A DNA stretch of 64,000 bases from Bryobacterales bacterium (GCA_028819255.1 JAPPMB010000064.1:62001-126000); one strand, 5' to 3'; counted from the stretch's first letter, positions 1-8,006 are shown. Made by a program: numbers and translations. The notes: generated from the letters alone by a model not told the origin.

Positions 1-91
1 TTCTTACTATAGGACACCTGACATTGCTCCCTGGCACACCAAGGTGCATCAATTCGAATCGGGATGAAATACTGAAAGTGCCCAACTGCGC

Positions 92-265
92 CTACGGCAG
101 CGCGGTCCGAGCCCCTCGAATCGCCGACCGGCGACGCTTCGGCGGCTTGCGGAACTCCACCTTCACGGTTCGCGTGACCGCCTTGGCGATTTCCTCGAAC
201 GTCGCATCGACGCGCAGGTCCTCCTCCTGCTCAGTCCTGGAGGGTTGGTAGGAGTGGTCGATCAG
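92..265 (-). CDS. Possible small uncharacterised protein with CTG start
   Basis: This frame is open from an in-frame TAG at 290-292 down to a TAG at 92-94. It reads as a believable small protein with an acidic N-terminal half (YQPSRTEQEEDLRVDATFEE) and a basic tail (KPPKRRR). The composition resembles small uncharacterised bacterial proteins of about 55-70 residues with a DATFEE-type motif; that resemblance is from memory. There is no ATG, GTG or TTG in a sensible place. The best start is a CTG at 265, which would give 57 residues beginning M-I-D-H-S-Y-Q-P. It could equally be a fragment whose true start was lost to the upstream stop. It lies downstream of, and on the same strand as, the SMP-30 gene. 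Function unknown. Confidence 0.33.
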   Translation of the reverse strand: MIDHSYQPSRTEQEEDLRVDATFEEIAKAVTRTVKVEFRKPPKRRRSAIRGARTALP

Positions 266-411
266 CCGGACGGTAGGTGGCGGGGGCTGCTACTTGGGCA
301 CGGTTCGGACTATTTGCGCCCATCGCATTGCTTGTTTGTTGAGAATAGGGCTGTGAAGGGTCCCTTCTGAGGGATCCGGCCCCGGACTCCGGAGCCGGGA
401 GGGTCTTGACA

Positions 412-1473
412 TCAGGTGATGTGTGCACCCTGGGCCTCGACGTAGACGGCGTAGAGGCTCTGGCTTGCCGTCATGAACAAGCGGTTGCGCTTGACGCCCC
501 CGAAGCAGACGTTCGAGCAGATTTCCGGGAGCCTGATCAGGCCGATGCGATCCCCGTTGGGCGCAAACACGTGAACGCCGTCGTACCCGTCGCCGACCCA
601 GCCGGCCGACGACCAGACGTTGCCGTCCGTGTCGCAGCGGATTCCGTCCGCGTTCCCGGCCTGCTCGAAGCCGTCCATCTTCATCGAGACGAATCTGCGC
701 CCGTTGCGGAGCGACCGGCCGTTGTCGACGTCCCAGACCTTGATCTCGCGCTCGGCTTCCGGATAGTGGGACGCGCCCGTGTCTGCGACGTAGAGCAGCT
801 TGTAGTCGGGGGAGAAGCAAAGGCCGTTGGGTTTGAAGATGTCGTCTGCGACCAGCTCCATTTTGCCGCTGCCGCCGTCGATCCGGTAGACCGCTTCCTT
901 GATCTCCAGTGGTCCCTTGTTGCCTTCGTAGTGCATCAGGCTGCCGTAGCCGGGATCGGTGAACCAGACATTGCCGTCCGGATCCACCACAACGTCGTTC
1001 GGGGCGTTCAGCCGCTTGCCCTGCCAGCTGTCGGCTAGGACCGTCACGGAGCCATCGTGCTCGTAGCGCACCAGGCGGCGGTTGCCGTGCTCGCAGGAAA
1101 GCTGGCGGCCCTCCCAGTCGAACGTGTTGCCGTTGGAGTTCCCGGAGGGGTTCCGGAATACGCTGACATGGCCGTCGTCGTCCAGCCAGCGCAGCTGCAC
1201 GTTGTTCGGGATGTCGGAATAGACCAGATATCGGCCGACGGCGTTCCACGCCGGACCCTCGGCCCAGAGTGTGCCGACGTGCAGCCGCTGAATCGGGGTG
1301 TTCCCCAGCTTGTACTTGTTGAATCGCTCGTCCAACGCGACGATGTCGGGGTCCGGGTACCGGGTCGGCGTGACGTTCGTCCAGTCGCGTTCGGCCTTCA
1401 TTCCGCACGGAACGGCTACGGCCGCTGCCAGAGCGGTTGCGAACTCCCGGCGTGTGGGTGCAGGCTTGTCCAT
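412..1473 (-). CDS. SMP-30/gluconolactonase family protein, exported
   Basis: The 353-residue protein is a six-bladed beta-propeller of the SMP-30/gluconolactonase/LRE family, whose members hydrolyse sugar lactones with a bound divalent metal. The N-terminus (TRREF at 7-11, then an Ala-rich stretch) looks like a Tat signal, so it probably acts in the periplasm. Family motifs are in order: EGPAW with the likely metal ligand E72, NAPND around 156-160, FKPNG around 213-217, and an Asp in VADTG near 231. Substrate cannot be told from sequence; a sugar lactone fits the other sugar-oxidising genes in the window. No Shine-Dalgarno is seen; a TAAAGT hexamer lies 9 nt before the ATG. Confidence 0.85.
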   Translation of the reverse strand: MDKPAPTRREFATALAAAVAVPCGMKAERDWTNVTPTRYPDPDIVALDERFNKYKLGNTPIQRLHVGTLWAEGPAWNAVGRYLVYSDIPNNVQLRWLDDDGHVSVFRNPSGNSNGNTFDWEGRQLSCEHGNRRLVRYEHDGSVTVLADSWQGKRLNAPNDVVVDPDGNVWFTDPGYGSLMHYEGNKGPLEIKEAVYRIDGGSGKMELVADDIFKPNGLCFSPDYKLLYVADTGASHYPEAEREIKVWDVDNGRSLRNGRRFVSMKMDGFEQAGNADGIRCDTDGNVWSSAGWVGDGYDGVHVFAPNGDRIGLIRLPEICSNVCFGGVKRNRLFMTASQSLYAVYVEAQGAHIT

Positions 1474-1482
1474 AGAAATGAC

Positions 1483-1488
1483 ACTTTA
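1483..1488 (-). promoter_or_regulatory. Candidate -10 element, near-leaderless start
   Basis: On the minus strand this reads TAAAGT and ends 9 nt before the ATG of the SMP-30 gene at 1473. No Shine-Dalgarno or clear -35 is visible. It is one of a set of similarly placed hexamers in this window. Confidence 0.35.
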
Positions 1489-1648
1489 CCAGAGCGGCGT
1501 GCCAGCACCTGCGCCCGCCGGCACCTTGGCTGCGCGGTGTCTCATGACGCCCGTCGCAAGGCCTCTTCCGCCAAGGCGCGGGCGCTCGGCCGGGATCCTT
1601 CGATCGCCGCTGCGCGGAACCATGGGCGGCACGCCTAGACCCGCTTGA

Positions 1649-1678
1649 GGGTGGGAGGCCGCGCCTCCAGCCGCACCC
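1649..1678 (-). terminator. Hairpin just after the TonB-like gene
   Basis: A perfect GGAGGC/GCCTCC stem with a 3-nt loop (1654-1668) is extended by GGGTG/CACCC on the outside with a 5-nt bulge. It starts 1 nt after the stop of the minus-strand TonB-like gene. There is no U-tract, so intrinsic termination is plausible but unproven. Confidence 0.4.
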
Positions 1679-2962
1679 TTACAGCAGGCGGAAGCTGACT
1701 TGGATCTGTGCGAGCACCTTCACCGGCTTGCCGTCCTTCTTTCCGGGCGAGAACTTCCACTGCTTGACGGCCTCGACCGCCTTCTCGTCCAGGCCCAGGC
1801 CCAGGCTGCGGAGCACGCGGATGTTGTGCGCGAGTCCGTCTTCCCAGACTTCAACGGCGAGCATCACGATGCCTTGGTACTTGGCCTTCCGGGCCTCTTC
1901 GGAGTACTCGGGCTCGACCTTGTAGAGGAGCCTCGGCTGGCTTACGCCACCGCCAATCCTGAAGACTCCGCCACCGATGCCTCCGCCGGATCCCGGGCCT
2001 ACGCCCGAGCCCCGGCCGGAGCCCACGCCCGTTCCGCGTCCCGATCCGATGCCTCCGCCCGTGCCCGGGCCGGCGGACGGCGGCCCGTCCGCTCCAAACG
2101 GATCACCGAACATGTTCAGATCGACAGCCGGAACGCTGACATCCGGCGGAACGCGCACCGTTGGCTCTACTGCGAGCTCCGGGTTCGGGTTCCTAATGAT
2201 GGGCGTCGGGGGTGCCAGCTGCGGCTCCAGGGAGAACCGTGGAAGCTTGCCGCGGCTTGCCGGAAGCGGCGAATTGGCACCGCCGCCGCCGCCGCCCCCG
2301 CTGTCACCCGGATCCGCACGCGGCGGCATCTGCAGCTGGGCTAGGTACGGGGAGATGTCCACGGGAATGATCAGTGTGACCGTTCCGCGGCTGGTCTCGG
2401 AGAAATCGGGCTCCTGGAAGCCGAACACGGCGAGCACGAACAGCACGTGTGCAACCGCCGTCACGACCATGCCCTGGCGACGGTGACTGAATCCGCCCCA
2501 GATCTCCTTGACCGGAAGCGGTCTGGAGGTCAGCTTCAAGGGAGGGGCGCTCTTGAACTCCTTCGACAGGCGGTAGCTTTCCGAAAGCCCGGACCACCAC
2601 GGCAGCGACAGCGTCCCGAGATTGAGCGGCGGCAGGCTGGTCTCTCCCGGCCTGGCCGGCGGATACGGACGGAGGGCAGGGAATCTCCTTGCCTCGGCCA
2701 TCACCCGGAGGGACTCCGCGATGCCCATCCACCACGGCCGACCCAGCGAATAGACGATGGGGTCGCTGTAGTCCGGCTCGCCTGGACGCGCGGGGGGATA
2801 TTCGGGCAGCGGCCCGAACCTAGGCGGGTTGAACATGTCCCCAACTTCCATAAGGAAGTGGCGCCACCAAGGCTCGTGGATGGACTCGATCACCAGCGAG
2901 TCCATCCCGCGGAGGCGGGGGCCTTGCCCAGAAGTCATTTCCGAACGATGAAACTCCGGCAT
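1679..2962 (-). CDS. TonB-like energy transducer with 45-residue N-terminal repeats
   Basis: The C-terminal 90 residues (PEYSEEARKAKYQG...VEVWEDG...AVEAVKQWKFSPGKKDGKPV...) are a TonB C-terminal domain, the part that contacts outer-membrane receptors. A single membrane helix lies near 163-183. A Gly-rich linker (GSGRGTGVGSGRG-type, roughly 295-335) replaces the usual Pro/Lys-rich spacer, although Pro-rich stretches also occur. The cytoplasmic N-terminus is unusually long, about 160 residues, and contains PWW at 31, 76 and 121 and YPPARPGE at 55 and 100, an exact 45-residue period. ATG at 2962 gives 427 residues; Met9 (2938) and Met20 are alternatives. No ExbB/ExbD genes lie in the window. Energising of outer-membrane transport is inferred from the domain. 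Confidence 0.82.
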   Translation of the reverse strand: MPEFHRSEMTSGQGPRLRGMDSLVIESIHEPWWRHFLMEVGDMFNPPRFGPLPEYPPARPGEPDYSDPIVYSLGRPWWMGIAESLRVMAEARRFPALRPYPPARPGETSLPPLNLGTLSLPWWSGLSESYRLSKEFKSAPPLKLTSRPLPVKEIWGGFSHRRQGMVVTAVAHVLFVLAVFGFQEPDFSETSRGTVTLIIPVDISPYLAQLQMPPRADPGDSGGGGGGGANSPLPASRGKLPRFSLEPQLAPPTPIIRNPNPELAVEPTVRVPPDVSVPAVDLNMFGDPFGADGPPSAGPGTGGGIGSGRGTGVGSGRGSGVGPGSGGGIGGGVFRIGGGVSQPRLLYKVEPEYSEEARKAKYQGIVMLAVEVWEDGLAHNIRVLRSLGLGLDEKAVEAVKQWKFSPGKKDGKPVKVLAQIQVSFRLL

Positions 2963-3125
2963 AACCTACTGGCAAGATTGGACGTAGAACACAACCCCGT
3001 CGTTACATCGCGAGTGCTTTCCCAGTCCTCGCATGCACGTACTCCGGGCCGGCGTCCGCCAACCTGCCCGATAGCCATCATAGGCCCCCCGACACCCGCC
3101 TTGCAAGGGGCAAGTCCGGTTGATC

Positions 3126-3530
3126 TCAGGTTCCGACATACGCAACGCAGTCGATCTCGACTTTGAGTCCGGCTGCGGGAAGCGCCGCCTGAACCGTAGT
3201 GCGGGCCGGCTTGGCTGCCCCAAAGTACTCCGCATAGACCGCGTTCATCTCGGCAAAGTCGCGAATGTCCGCGAGGAAGACCGAGCACTTCACCGCGTCG
3301 TCGAGAGAAGCTCCCGAGGCCTCCAGAATGGCCTTGATGTTCCGGATGGTGCGATGGGTCTCCTCGGCCACGGTGCCATGAATCGGCTTGCTAGTGTCCG
3401 GGTCCAGCGCCGCCTGCCCGGAAACGTAGACGAATCCTCCCGCCTTCACCGCGTGGGAGTACGGACCCTGCGGTCTGGGCGCGCCTTGGGCTGTGACGCG
3501 CTCGACTGTCTCGTGATTGGCTTCGCTCAC
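3126..3530 (-). CDS. ridA: RidA family enamine/imine deaminase
   Basis: The 134-residue protein matches the YjgF/YER057c/UK114 (RidA) fold. It has GPYSHAV near 22-28, FVYVSGQ near 33-39, PART with the key arginine R110, and the closing GLKVEID segment with E125. RidA proteins hydrolyse reactive enamines and imines such as 2-aminoacrylate released by PLP enzymes. The start is the GTG at 3530: upstream residues of the open frame lack RidA character and overlap the neighbouring gene, and GGGGG lies 8-12 nt before the GTG. It follows the PLP-enzyme gene by 46 nt on the same strand, so the two are probably co-transcribed and functionally linked. Confidence 0.9.
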   Translation of the reverse strand: MSEANHETVERVTAQGAPRPQGPYSHAVKAGGFVYVSGQAALDPDTSKPIHGTVAEETHRTIRNIKAILEASGASLDDAVKCSVFLADIRDFAEMNAVYAEYFGAAKPARTTVQAALPAAGLKVEIDCVAYVGT

Positions 3531-3576
3531 TCTGGTTTCCCCCAAAAAACCCGGCGCCGCCCGTGGCGCACCGGTC

Positions 3577-4674
3577 TCACTGCAGCTTTCCCCGGCCCTC
3601 GACGGCCCACGAACGCTCCACGCTGTCCCCGCGGATTCCGTGAGCCGTCTCGTGCATGTTGACCGCGACGCACACGTGATTGGGAACCACACGGAGGCGG
3701 TCCCCGATTCTCAGCGGCGGTCCTTCGTGCCCCCTCAGATCGAGCACGCCGTGTTCCTCGCTCATCCTCGCGAAACGGATCCCGGGCATTCCGACGACCT
3801 GCCCGAAGCCATCCTGCCCGATCGGACGCATCGAGTCGGACGTGAATGTCTTCGAGCCACCATCGATGACCGCCCGGTCCGGACGCGGGGTGGACACGAC
3901 AGTCGTCAAGATCGTTGCCGCGCAGTCCTCGAATCCGCATGCCCCGGCCGCAACCTGCGTCCGGTCGTTGAATGCGTATGTGCCTGGTCGCAGCTCGGTG
4001 ACCCCGGGCACGCGGTGGGACTCATAAAGGGTGGGAGTCGAGCCGCCGCTTACCGTGTCCGTCGGCAGTCCATCGCGGCGAAAGTCGTCCAGAATCCCTG
4101 CGAGGTCGGAGCCAAGCCGCTGGAGCGCCTTCTCGCCGTCGTCCGTGGCAAGGTTCACATGGCCCGGATAGAACATGAGTCCCTCGAGCCTGAGGGGCGG
4201 CATGCGCGTGACGGCCCTCGCGAGCTCCAGCAGCCGCTTTCCCGGTGCGACTCCACAGCGGCGCATGCCGAGATCCGTCTCGACCAGGATTCCGATGCCC
4301 ACCCCCGCCCGTGCGGCGTGCCGCTTCAGACCCTCTGCGACCTCGGTGCTGTCAAGGGCGACCGAGACCGGTGTGCGGCGGGCGACGCCAACGAGCCGGG
4401 TCCACTTTGCATCCCCCCAGACGGGGTAGGCGATCAGCAGGTTGGGTACGGTATCGTCCGCCATCACCTCTGCCTCGCCGACCTTCGCCACAGTCAGACC
4501 GCAGGCTCCCCGATCAAGCTGCATGCGGCCGACCAGGGGCGACTTGTGTGTCTTGGTGTGCGGCCTCAACCGCAGGCCGTGCGAACTGGCGTAGCGCGCT
4601 GCGCGGTCAAGGTTCGCCTCCAGACGGTCCATGTCAATCAGCATGGCGGGCGTGTCCAGTTCGCGGATCGTCAT
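3577..4674 (-). CDS. D-threonine aldolase / D-serine dehydratase-like PLP enzyme
   Basis: The 365-residue fold-type III PLP enzyme has the alanine-racemase-like N-terminal barrel. The motif RPHTKTHK at 37-44 supplies the PLP lysine (K41). The C-terminal PNHVC segment gives the His-x-Cys pair (H333, C335) that binds the metal in D-threonine aldolase and eukaryotic-type D-serine dehydratase. Length and architecture fit the family. The two activities are hard to separate by eye. The RidA gene immediately downstream favours a dehydratase that releases aminoacrylate or a related enamine, but this is inference from context. Soluble, probably cytoplasmic. Confidence 0.85.
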   Translation of the reverse strand: MTIRELDTPAMLIDMDRLEANLDRAARYASSHGLRLRPHTKTHKSPLVGRMQLDRGACGLTVAKVGEAEVMADDTVPNLLIAYPVWGDAKWTRLVGVARRTPVSVALDSTEVAEGLKRHAARAGVGIGILVETDLGMRRCGVAPGKRLLELARAVTRMPPLRLEGLMFYPGHVNLATDDGEKALQRLGSDLAGILDDFRRDGLPTDTVSGGSTPTLYESHRVPGVTELRPGTYAFNDRTQVAAGACGFEDCAATILTTVVSTPRPDRAVIDGGSKTFTSDSMRPIGQDGFGQVVGMPGIRFARMSEEHGVLDLRGHEGPPLRIGDRLRVVPNHVCVAVNMHETAHGIRGDSVERSWAVEGRGKLQ

Positions 4675-4939
4675 GACTGCAGCGACGGGCAGGCGCGCCC
4701 CCGTCCGGCGGTTCCATGCAGCAGTCTATGGCAACTGTCTGCGAAAGTGCCGACCAGGCTGCTTGGCATGCGGTTCAGGAGCAACGAACGGCGCAACCTC
4801 CCACGTTAGCGCTCCGGCGGGAGGATCCCCAGCCGCCACGATGCTGGATCGCCGCATTGGCGGCGTGATCCGGCGTCACGCCCGTAGCAAATCACGTTTC
4901 CGCTTCAACAGGGGCACCGTCGCAGATGATTCCTCCGTC

Positions 4940-4945
4940 TATGAT
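4940..4945 (+). promoter_or_regulatory. Candidate -10 element, leaderless start
   Basis: TATGAT lies 8 nt before the ATG at 4954 and no Shine-Dalgarno is visible. A transcript starting about 7 nt after the hexamer would begin essentially at the start codon. Confidence 0.4.
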
Positions 4946-4953
4946 GAGCGCGA

Positions 4954-5691
4954 ATGCTGTCAGCCAGGCGAGCCGTGGTGCTGCTGTGTCTGGCCTCGGC
5001 CGCGTCGGCTTCCCTGGCCGGCACTGACGGATTTGCGCCATGGACGGACTCCGGCTTCCTCGGTGCCGACCAGCGCTGGCTCCATCCGGATGAGATCTAT
5101 CCGCGCGGCGTTCCCGCACTTCCATTCGAACTCGACGCGACCGTGATGTTCGCCCGCGGCACTCCGTGGACCCAGGCCCGTGCCGTTCGCCAGATACGCC
5201 GCACGGCGGGGATTCTCGGGGCCTGCGGCGTTCGTCTTGGAAGGATTCGTCTTGCCCGGTTGCCCCTGGGTCCCGATCGACGCCGGATCGACGTCTCCGA
5301 ATCCGATCCCGCCACCGGCGTGCCGGCCGCTGTCGCGGAACTCAGCGCCCTGCTGCCGGCCGCCACGCCGCATCCCGTCGCGTTCTTGATTGCCAGGGTT
5401 GCGGGGACCGAATCGCTTGCTGTCTCCTACCGCGCCCGGGACGAGCGCGGCCCCGGCGCTCCCTATCTCAACACCGCGTGGATTGGCTACAGGGCCCACT
5501 GGCTGCCTCGTAAGGACGAGGAGTACTCGGCGCTCGCGCATGAGTTCGCTCATCTGCTCTGCCGGTGCGGCCATACTGCCGGGCCCACACGCCATTTGCT
5601 GCACAGTGCCCGGAATTTTCTTGCATCGACAGTGCTCCCGGAGCACTGTCGGAGGATCGCCTCCAGCCCCCTGTTGACCGTAACGGATTGA
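4954..5691 (+). CDS. Secreted HExxH protein, putative metallopeptidase-like
   Basis: The 245-residue protein begins with a clear signal peptide (residues 1-22, MLSARRAVVLLCLASAASAS). It contains ALAHEFAHLLCRCGH, so HEFAH at 196-200 is a zinc-binding HExxH motif; H207, H214 or H217 could supply a third ligand. The rest matches no family I recognise, so proteolytic activity is only inferred. The short core (about 220 residues) and the position of the motif near the C-terminus are unusual for large secreted zincins. A strong palindrome lies in its last 70 nt. It is a stand-alone gene between the divergent PLP-enzyme gene and the porin gene. Confidence 0.65.
   Translation: MLSARRAVVLLCLASAASASLAGTDGFAPWTDSGFLGADQRWLHPDEIYPRGVPALPFELDATVMFARGTPWTQARAVRQIRRTAGILGACGVRLGRIRLARLPLGPDRRRIDVSESDPATGVPAAVAELSALLPAATPHPVAFLIARVAGTESLAVSYRARDERGPGAPYLNTAWIGYRAHWLPRKDEEYSALAHEFAHLLCRCGHTAGPTRHLLHSARNFLASTVLPEHCRRIASSPLLTVTD
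5627..5651. repeat. 25-nt palindrome, 12-bp arms around one base
   Basis: The arms CGACAGTGCTCC and GGAGCACTGTCG are perfect inverted copies around a single C. The element lies inside the 3' end of the secreted HExxH gene. In RNA it would form a strong stem-loop; in DNA it could be a dimeric operator site. No T-tract follows, so it is not a classic terminator. Confidence 0.6.
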
Positions 5692-5798
5692 TAGCAAGGG
5701 ATGTTATGGGACAGGGGAGCAGTCTAAACAATCTGAATACGCCCAATAAAAATTATCTAATTGCTCTTACGCCCGGCGTTCGCTAGCTTGAAAACTCG

Positions 5799-5818
5799 GG
5801 CGGGCGTTCAATCCCGCC
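5799..5818 (+). promoter_or_regulatory. Hairpin in the porin leader region
   Basis: GGCGGG and CCCGCC pair perfectly around the 8-nt loop CGTTCAAT, about 80 nt before the porin ATG. An AT-rich patch at 5745-5763 upstream could hold the promoter. The loop superficially resembles a tRNA T-loop, but the stem does not fit one. A role in the porin mRNA leader is speculative. Confidence 0.3.
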
Positions 5819-5898
5819 ACATTTCGATAGAACGAGTTCAGTCGACTGTTGAGGAGCAGCTCCTCGATGGCGAAGGGGCTCAGAACCTGGAGGAGACC

Positions 5899-7329
5899 AT
5901 GAAGACCTGCATTTTGAAGCTACTGGTACTCACGATTGTCGCGATTCCGCTCATTGCCGCCCCCGCCGGGGAAAACGCAAGTTCGGATCCGGCCGATCTG
6001 GAAGCCGAACTCCGCGAGGAGCTGTCCTCGCTGCGCTCGCGTCTGCTGAAGCTGGAGGCGATGCTCGACTCGCTGCAGGACAGCGATGCGCAGGCGGAGG
6101 CGTCCAAGGCTGTCGCCACAAGCGCGGAGACCGCCCAGAGCGGGGAGGCTGTGGCAGCGGTTGCAGCCCGGCCCGCGCCACTCGACCCGGAGGCCGTCAG
6201 AGTGGCGGCTGCCAAGGCCGCACGTGACGAGGCCGCCTGGAAGGGGCCAAAGGCGATCAGCGACGCCGAGCCGGCACAGGACGTGCCCGTGGGCGTGGCG
6301 AGCAGCGGCGGCCAGTCGATTTCGTTCACGGGCCTGCTCGACACCTACTACACGCACAACACCAACAGCCCCGAGGACGGGAACAACACGCTGTACTACA
6401 CGAATCCGAACGCGCGCGGCTTCGGCCTCAACCAGGCCAAGCTGGAAATCGATGCGAGCGGGGACGGTCCGATCGGCTTCCGTTCGGACATCTGGTTCGG
6501 CTCGGGCGCCCGCCTGTTCCGCGACGGGCTGGAGCCCGGTCCGCTGGCCGATGTCCTCTACCTGCAGCAGGCGTACGGCTACTACCAGTTCGAGAACGGG
6601 GCGCAGCTTGACGTCGGCCTGTTCGGCACGATCGCCGGTCTCGAGGTCGCCGAGTCGCACCTGAACTGGAATTACACCCGCGGCATGCTCTGGGCATGGA
6701 ACGAGCCGTTCTCCCACCTTGGCGCCAAGTTCAGCGCGCCCGTCAGCGACAGCGTGACGGCGACCTTCATGCTGGTTAACGGCTTCGACAACGCTTGGGA
6801 CCAGAACACCGGGAAGTCCTACGGACTCCAGATCTCCCTCGCCCCGAGCGACCGATTCAACACCACCGCGACCTGGATCAACGGCCCCGAGAACGCGGGC
6901 ACGAACCAGGGATGGCTCAAGAACTTCAGCTGGAACTTCTACGGCGGCCTCCACGACCGTTTCGAGATAATGGGCAACCTCGACTACATCTCGAACACCG
7001 ACCCCGACGGGATGTCGGCCACCTCCTGGGGCATGGGCGGGTACGCCCGCGTGCATTTCACCGACCAGGTCCGCCTGGCATACCGCATGGAGTTCATGGA
7101 CGACTCGCAGGCGCGTTCGACAGGAGTGGAGCAGAACCTGCGCGAGAACACGATCACGTTCGAGGTCCAGCCCGTCAAGGACGATCCGCGCTTCCTGACC
7201 CGCATTGAGTACCGGCGCGACTGGTCGGATGTGGCGTTCTTCAGCTGTCCGAGCTGCGCCGACGGCTTCGCGTTCAACCAGAACACCTTCACCGTCGGCA
7301 TGATGTGGGTGTTCGGCCCCAAGGAATAG
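5899..7329 (+). CDS. Outer-membrane beta-barrel porin
   Basis: The ATG at 5899 follows a strong GGAGGA at 5889-5894 and opens a signal peptide (MKTCILKLLVLTIVAIPLIA). The 476-residue product then has a short coiled coil (about 32-60, ELREELSSLRSRLLKLEAML) and an Ala-rich linker. From about 145 onward it carries alternating beta-strand sequence with many Tyr, Trp and Asn residues, ending FTVGMMWVFGPKE. This matches the putative beta-barrel porin-2 / OmpL-like type, where the N-terminal coiled coil may reach peptidoglycan. It likely forms a diffusion channel in the outer membrane; the transported solute is unknown. A strong hairpin follows the gene. Confidence 0.82.
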   Translation: MKTCILKLLVLTIVAIPLIAAPAGENASSDPADLEAELREELSSLRSRLLKLEAMLDSLQDSDAQAEASKAVATSAETAQSGEAVAAVAARPAPLDPEAVRVAAAKAARDEAAWKGPKAISDAEPAQDVPVGVASSGGQSISFTGLLDTYYTHNTNSPEDGNNTLYYTNPNARGFGLNQAKLEIDASGDGPIGFRSDIWFGSGARLFRDGLEPGPLADVLYLQQAYGYYQFENGAQLDVGLFGTIAGLEVAESHLNWNYTRGMLWAWNEPFSHLGAKFSAPVSDSVTATFMLVNGFDNAWDQNTGKSYGLQISLAPSDRFNTTATWINGPENAGTNQGWLKNFSWNFYGGLHDRFEIMGNLDYISNTDPDGMSATSWGMGGYARVHFTDQVRLAYRMEFMDDSQARSTGVEQNLRENTITFEVQPVKDDPRFLTRIEYRRDWSDVAFFSCPSCADGFAFNQNTFTVGMMWVFGPKE

Positions 7330-7342
7330 AGTTCCTCCAGCC

Positions 7343-7374
7343 TGGTGCCCGCCGGCCCACCCCGGCGGGCGCCA
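7343..7374 (+). terminator. Strong hairpin after the porin gene
   Basis: A 13-bp stem (TGGTGCCCGCCGG with CCGGCGGGCGCCA, one G-U pair) closes a 6-nt loop, 13 nt after the porin stop codon. No U-tract follows. It probably ends or stabilises the porin transcript. Confidence 0.5.
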
Positions 7375-7436
7375 CCCTCCGTCCGCGTCCCGAGGACCTT
7401 GCGTCGCGGGGGCGCGGCGCCCGTGCTGTCGGTACA

Positions 7437-8006
7437 ATGAGGCACGCCACTGGGGGACCGGACTTGCAGCGTCGCGACTGGATCAAGACTGCGCTGGCTG
7501 GAACCGGGGCGGCAGCCGCCGCGCCGGTGGTCACGCACATAGCGCCCGCCCCGGCCGCGCAGGCTGCGGAAGCGGCGCGATGGGAGCCGCTGCTGTTCGA
7601 CTCGCACCAGAACGAGACCGTGGTCGTGCTGACCGAGCTCATCATTCCCGAGACCGACACGCCCGGAGCGAGGGCGGCCAAGGTCAACGAGTACATCGAC
7701 CTGATGCTGCACGATGTGGTTCCCGACAAGGGCCACGGATTCCTCAAGGGGCTCGGTTGGCTGGACGGGCACGCGATCGGACTGCACGGAGTTCCGTTTC
7801 TGGCCCTTGAGCAGGATGACCAGATTGCGATACTCGAGTCCTTGGACGAGGCTGACGAGCCCGAGCTGCGGCCTGGGGCCGAGTTCTTCCGGAGGCTGAA
7901 GCGGCTGACCGTCGAGGGCTACTACACTTCGCGGATCGGGATCGCCGAACTCAATAAGCACGGGGTTCCCTCGACGTTCGCCTGCGAACACGAATCTCAC
8001 GGGTGA
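7437..8006 (+). CDS. Gluconate 2-dehydrogenase subunit 3 family protein, Tat-exported
   Basis: The protein starts with a Tat signal (QRRDWIKTALAG followed by a long Ala-rich stretch) and continues into the gluconate_2-dh3 domain (ETVVVLTELIIPETDTPGARAAKVNEYID...). In known systems this small subunit accompanies a GMC-type FAD dehydrogenase and helps its export. No GMC gene is adjacent, so it is an orphan here. Two starts are possible: ATG at 7437 (189 residues) or TTG at 7464 (180 residues). The TTG has GGGGGA at 7452-7457 before it and places the twin arginine near the N-terminus, while the ATG overlaps a -10-like TACAAT (7433-7438), so TTG may be the true start. The end overlaps the convergent CLC gene by 10 nt. 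Confidence 0.78.
   Translation: MRHATGGPDLQRRDWIKTALAGTGAAAAAPVVTHIAPAPAAQAAEAARWEPLLFDSHQNETVVVLTELIIPETDTPGARAAKVNEYIDLMLHDVVPDKGHGFLKGLGWLDGHAIGLHGVPFLALEQDDQIAILESLDEADEPELRPGAEFFRRLKRLTVEGYYTSRIGIAELNKHGVPSTFACEHESHG

Noticed and set aside
5799..5818. Possible tRNA T-arm before the porin gene
   Set aside because: The loop CGTTCAAT looks like a T-loop, but the stem register gives an 8-nt loop and no acceptor, D-arm or anticodon arm is present.
5920..7437. 505-residue minus-strand open frame opposite the porin gene
   Set aside because: It is a GC-rich antisense shadow: the plus-strand frame has a signal peptide, ribosome site and beta-barrel sequence, while the minus frame has repetitive Val/Arg/Ala composition and no motif.
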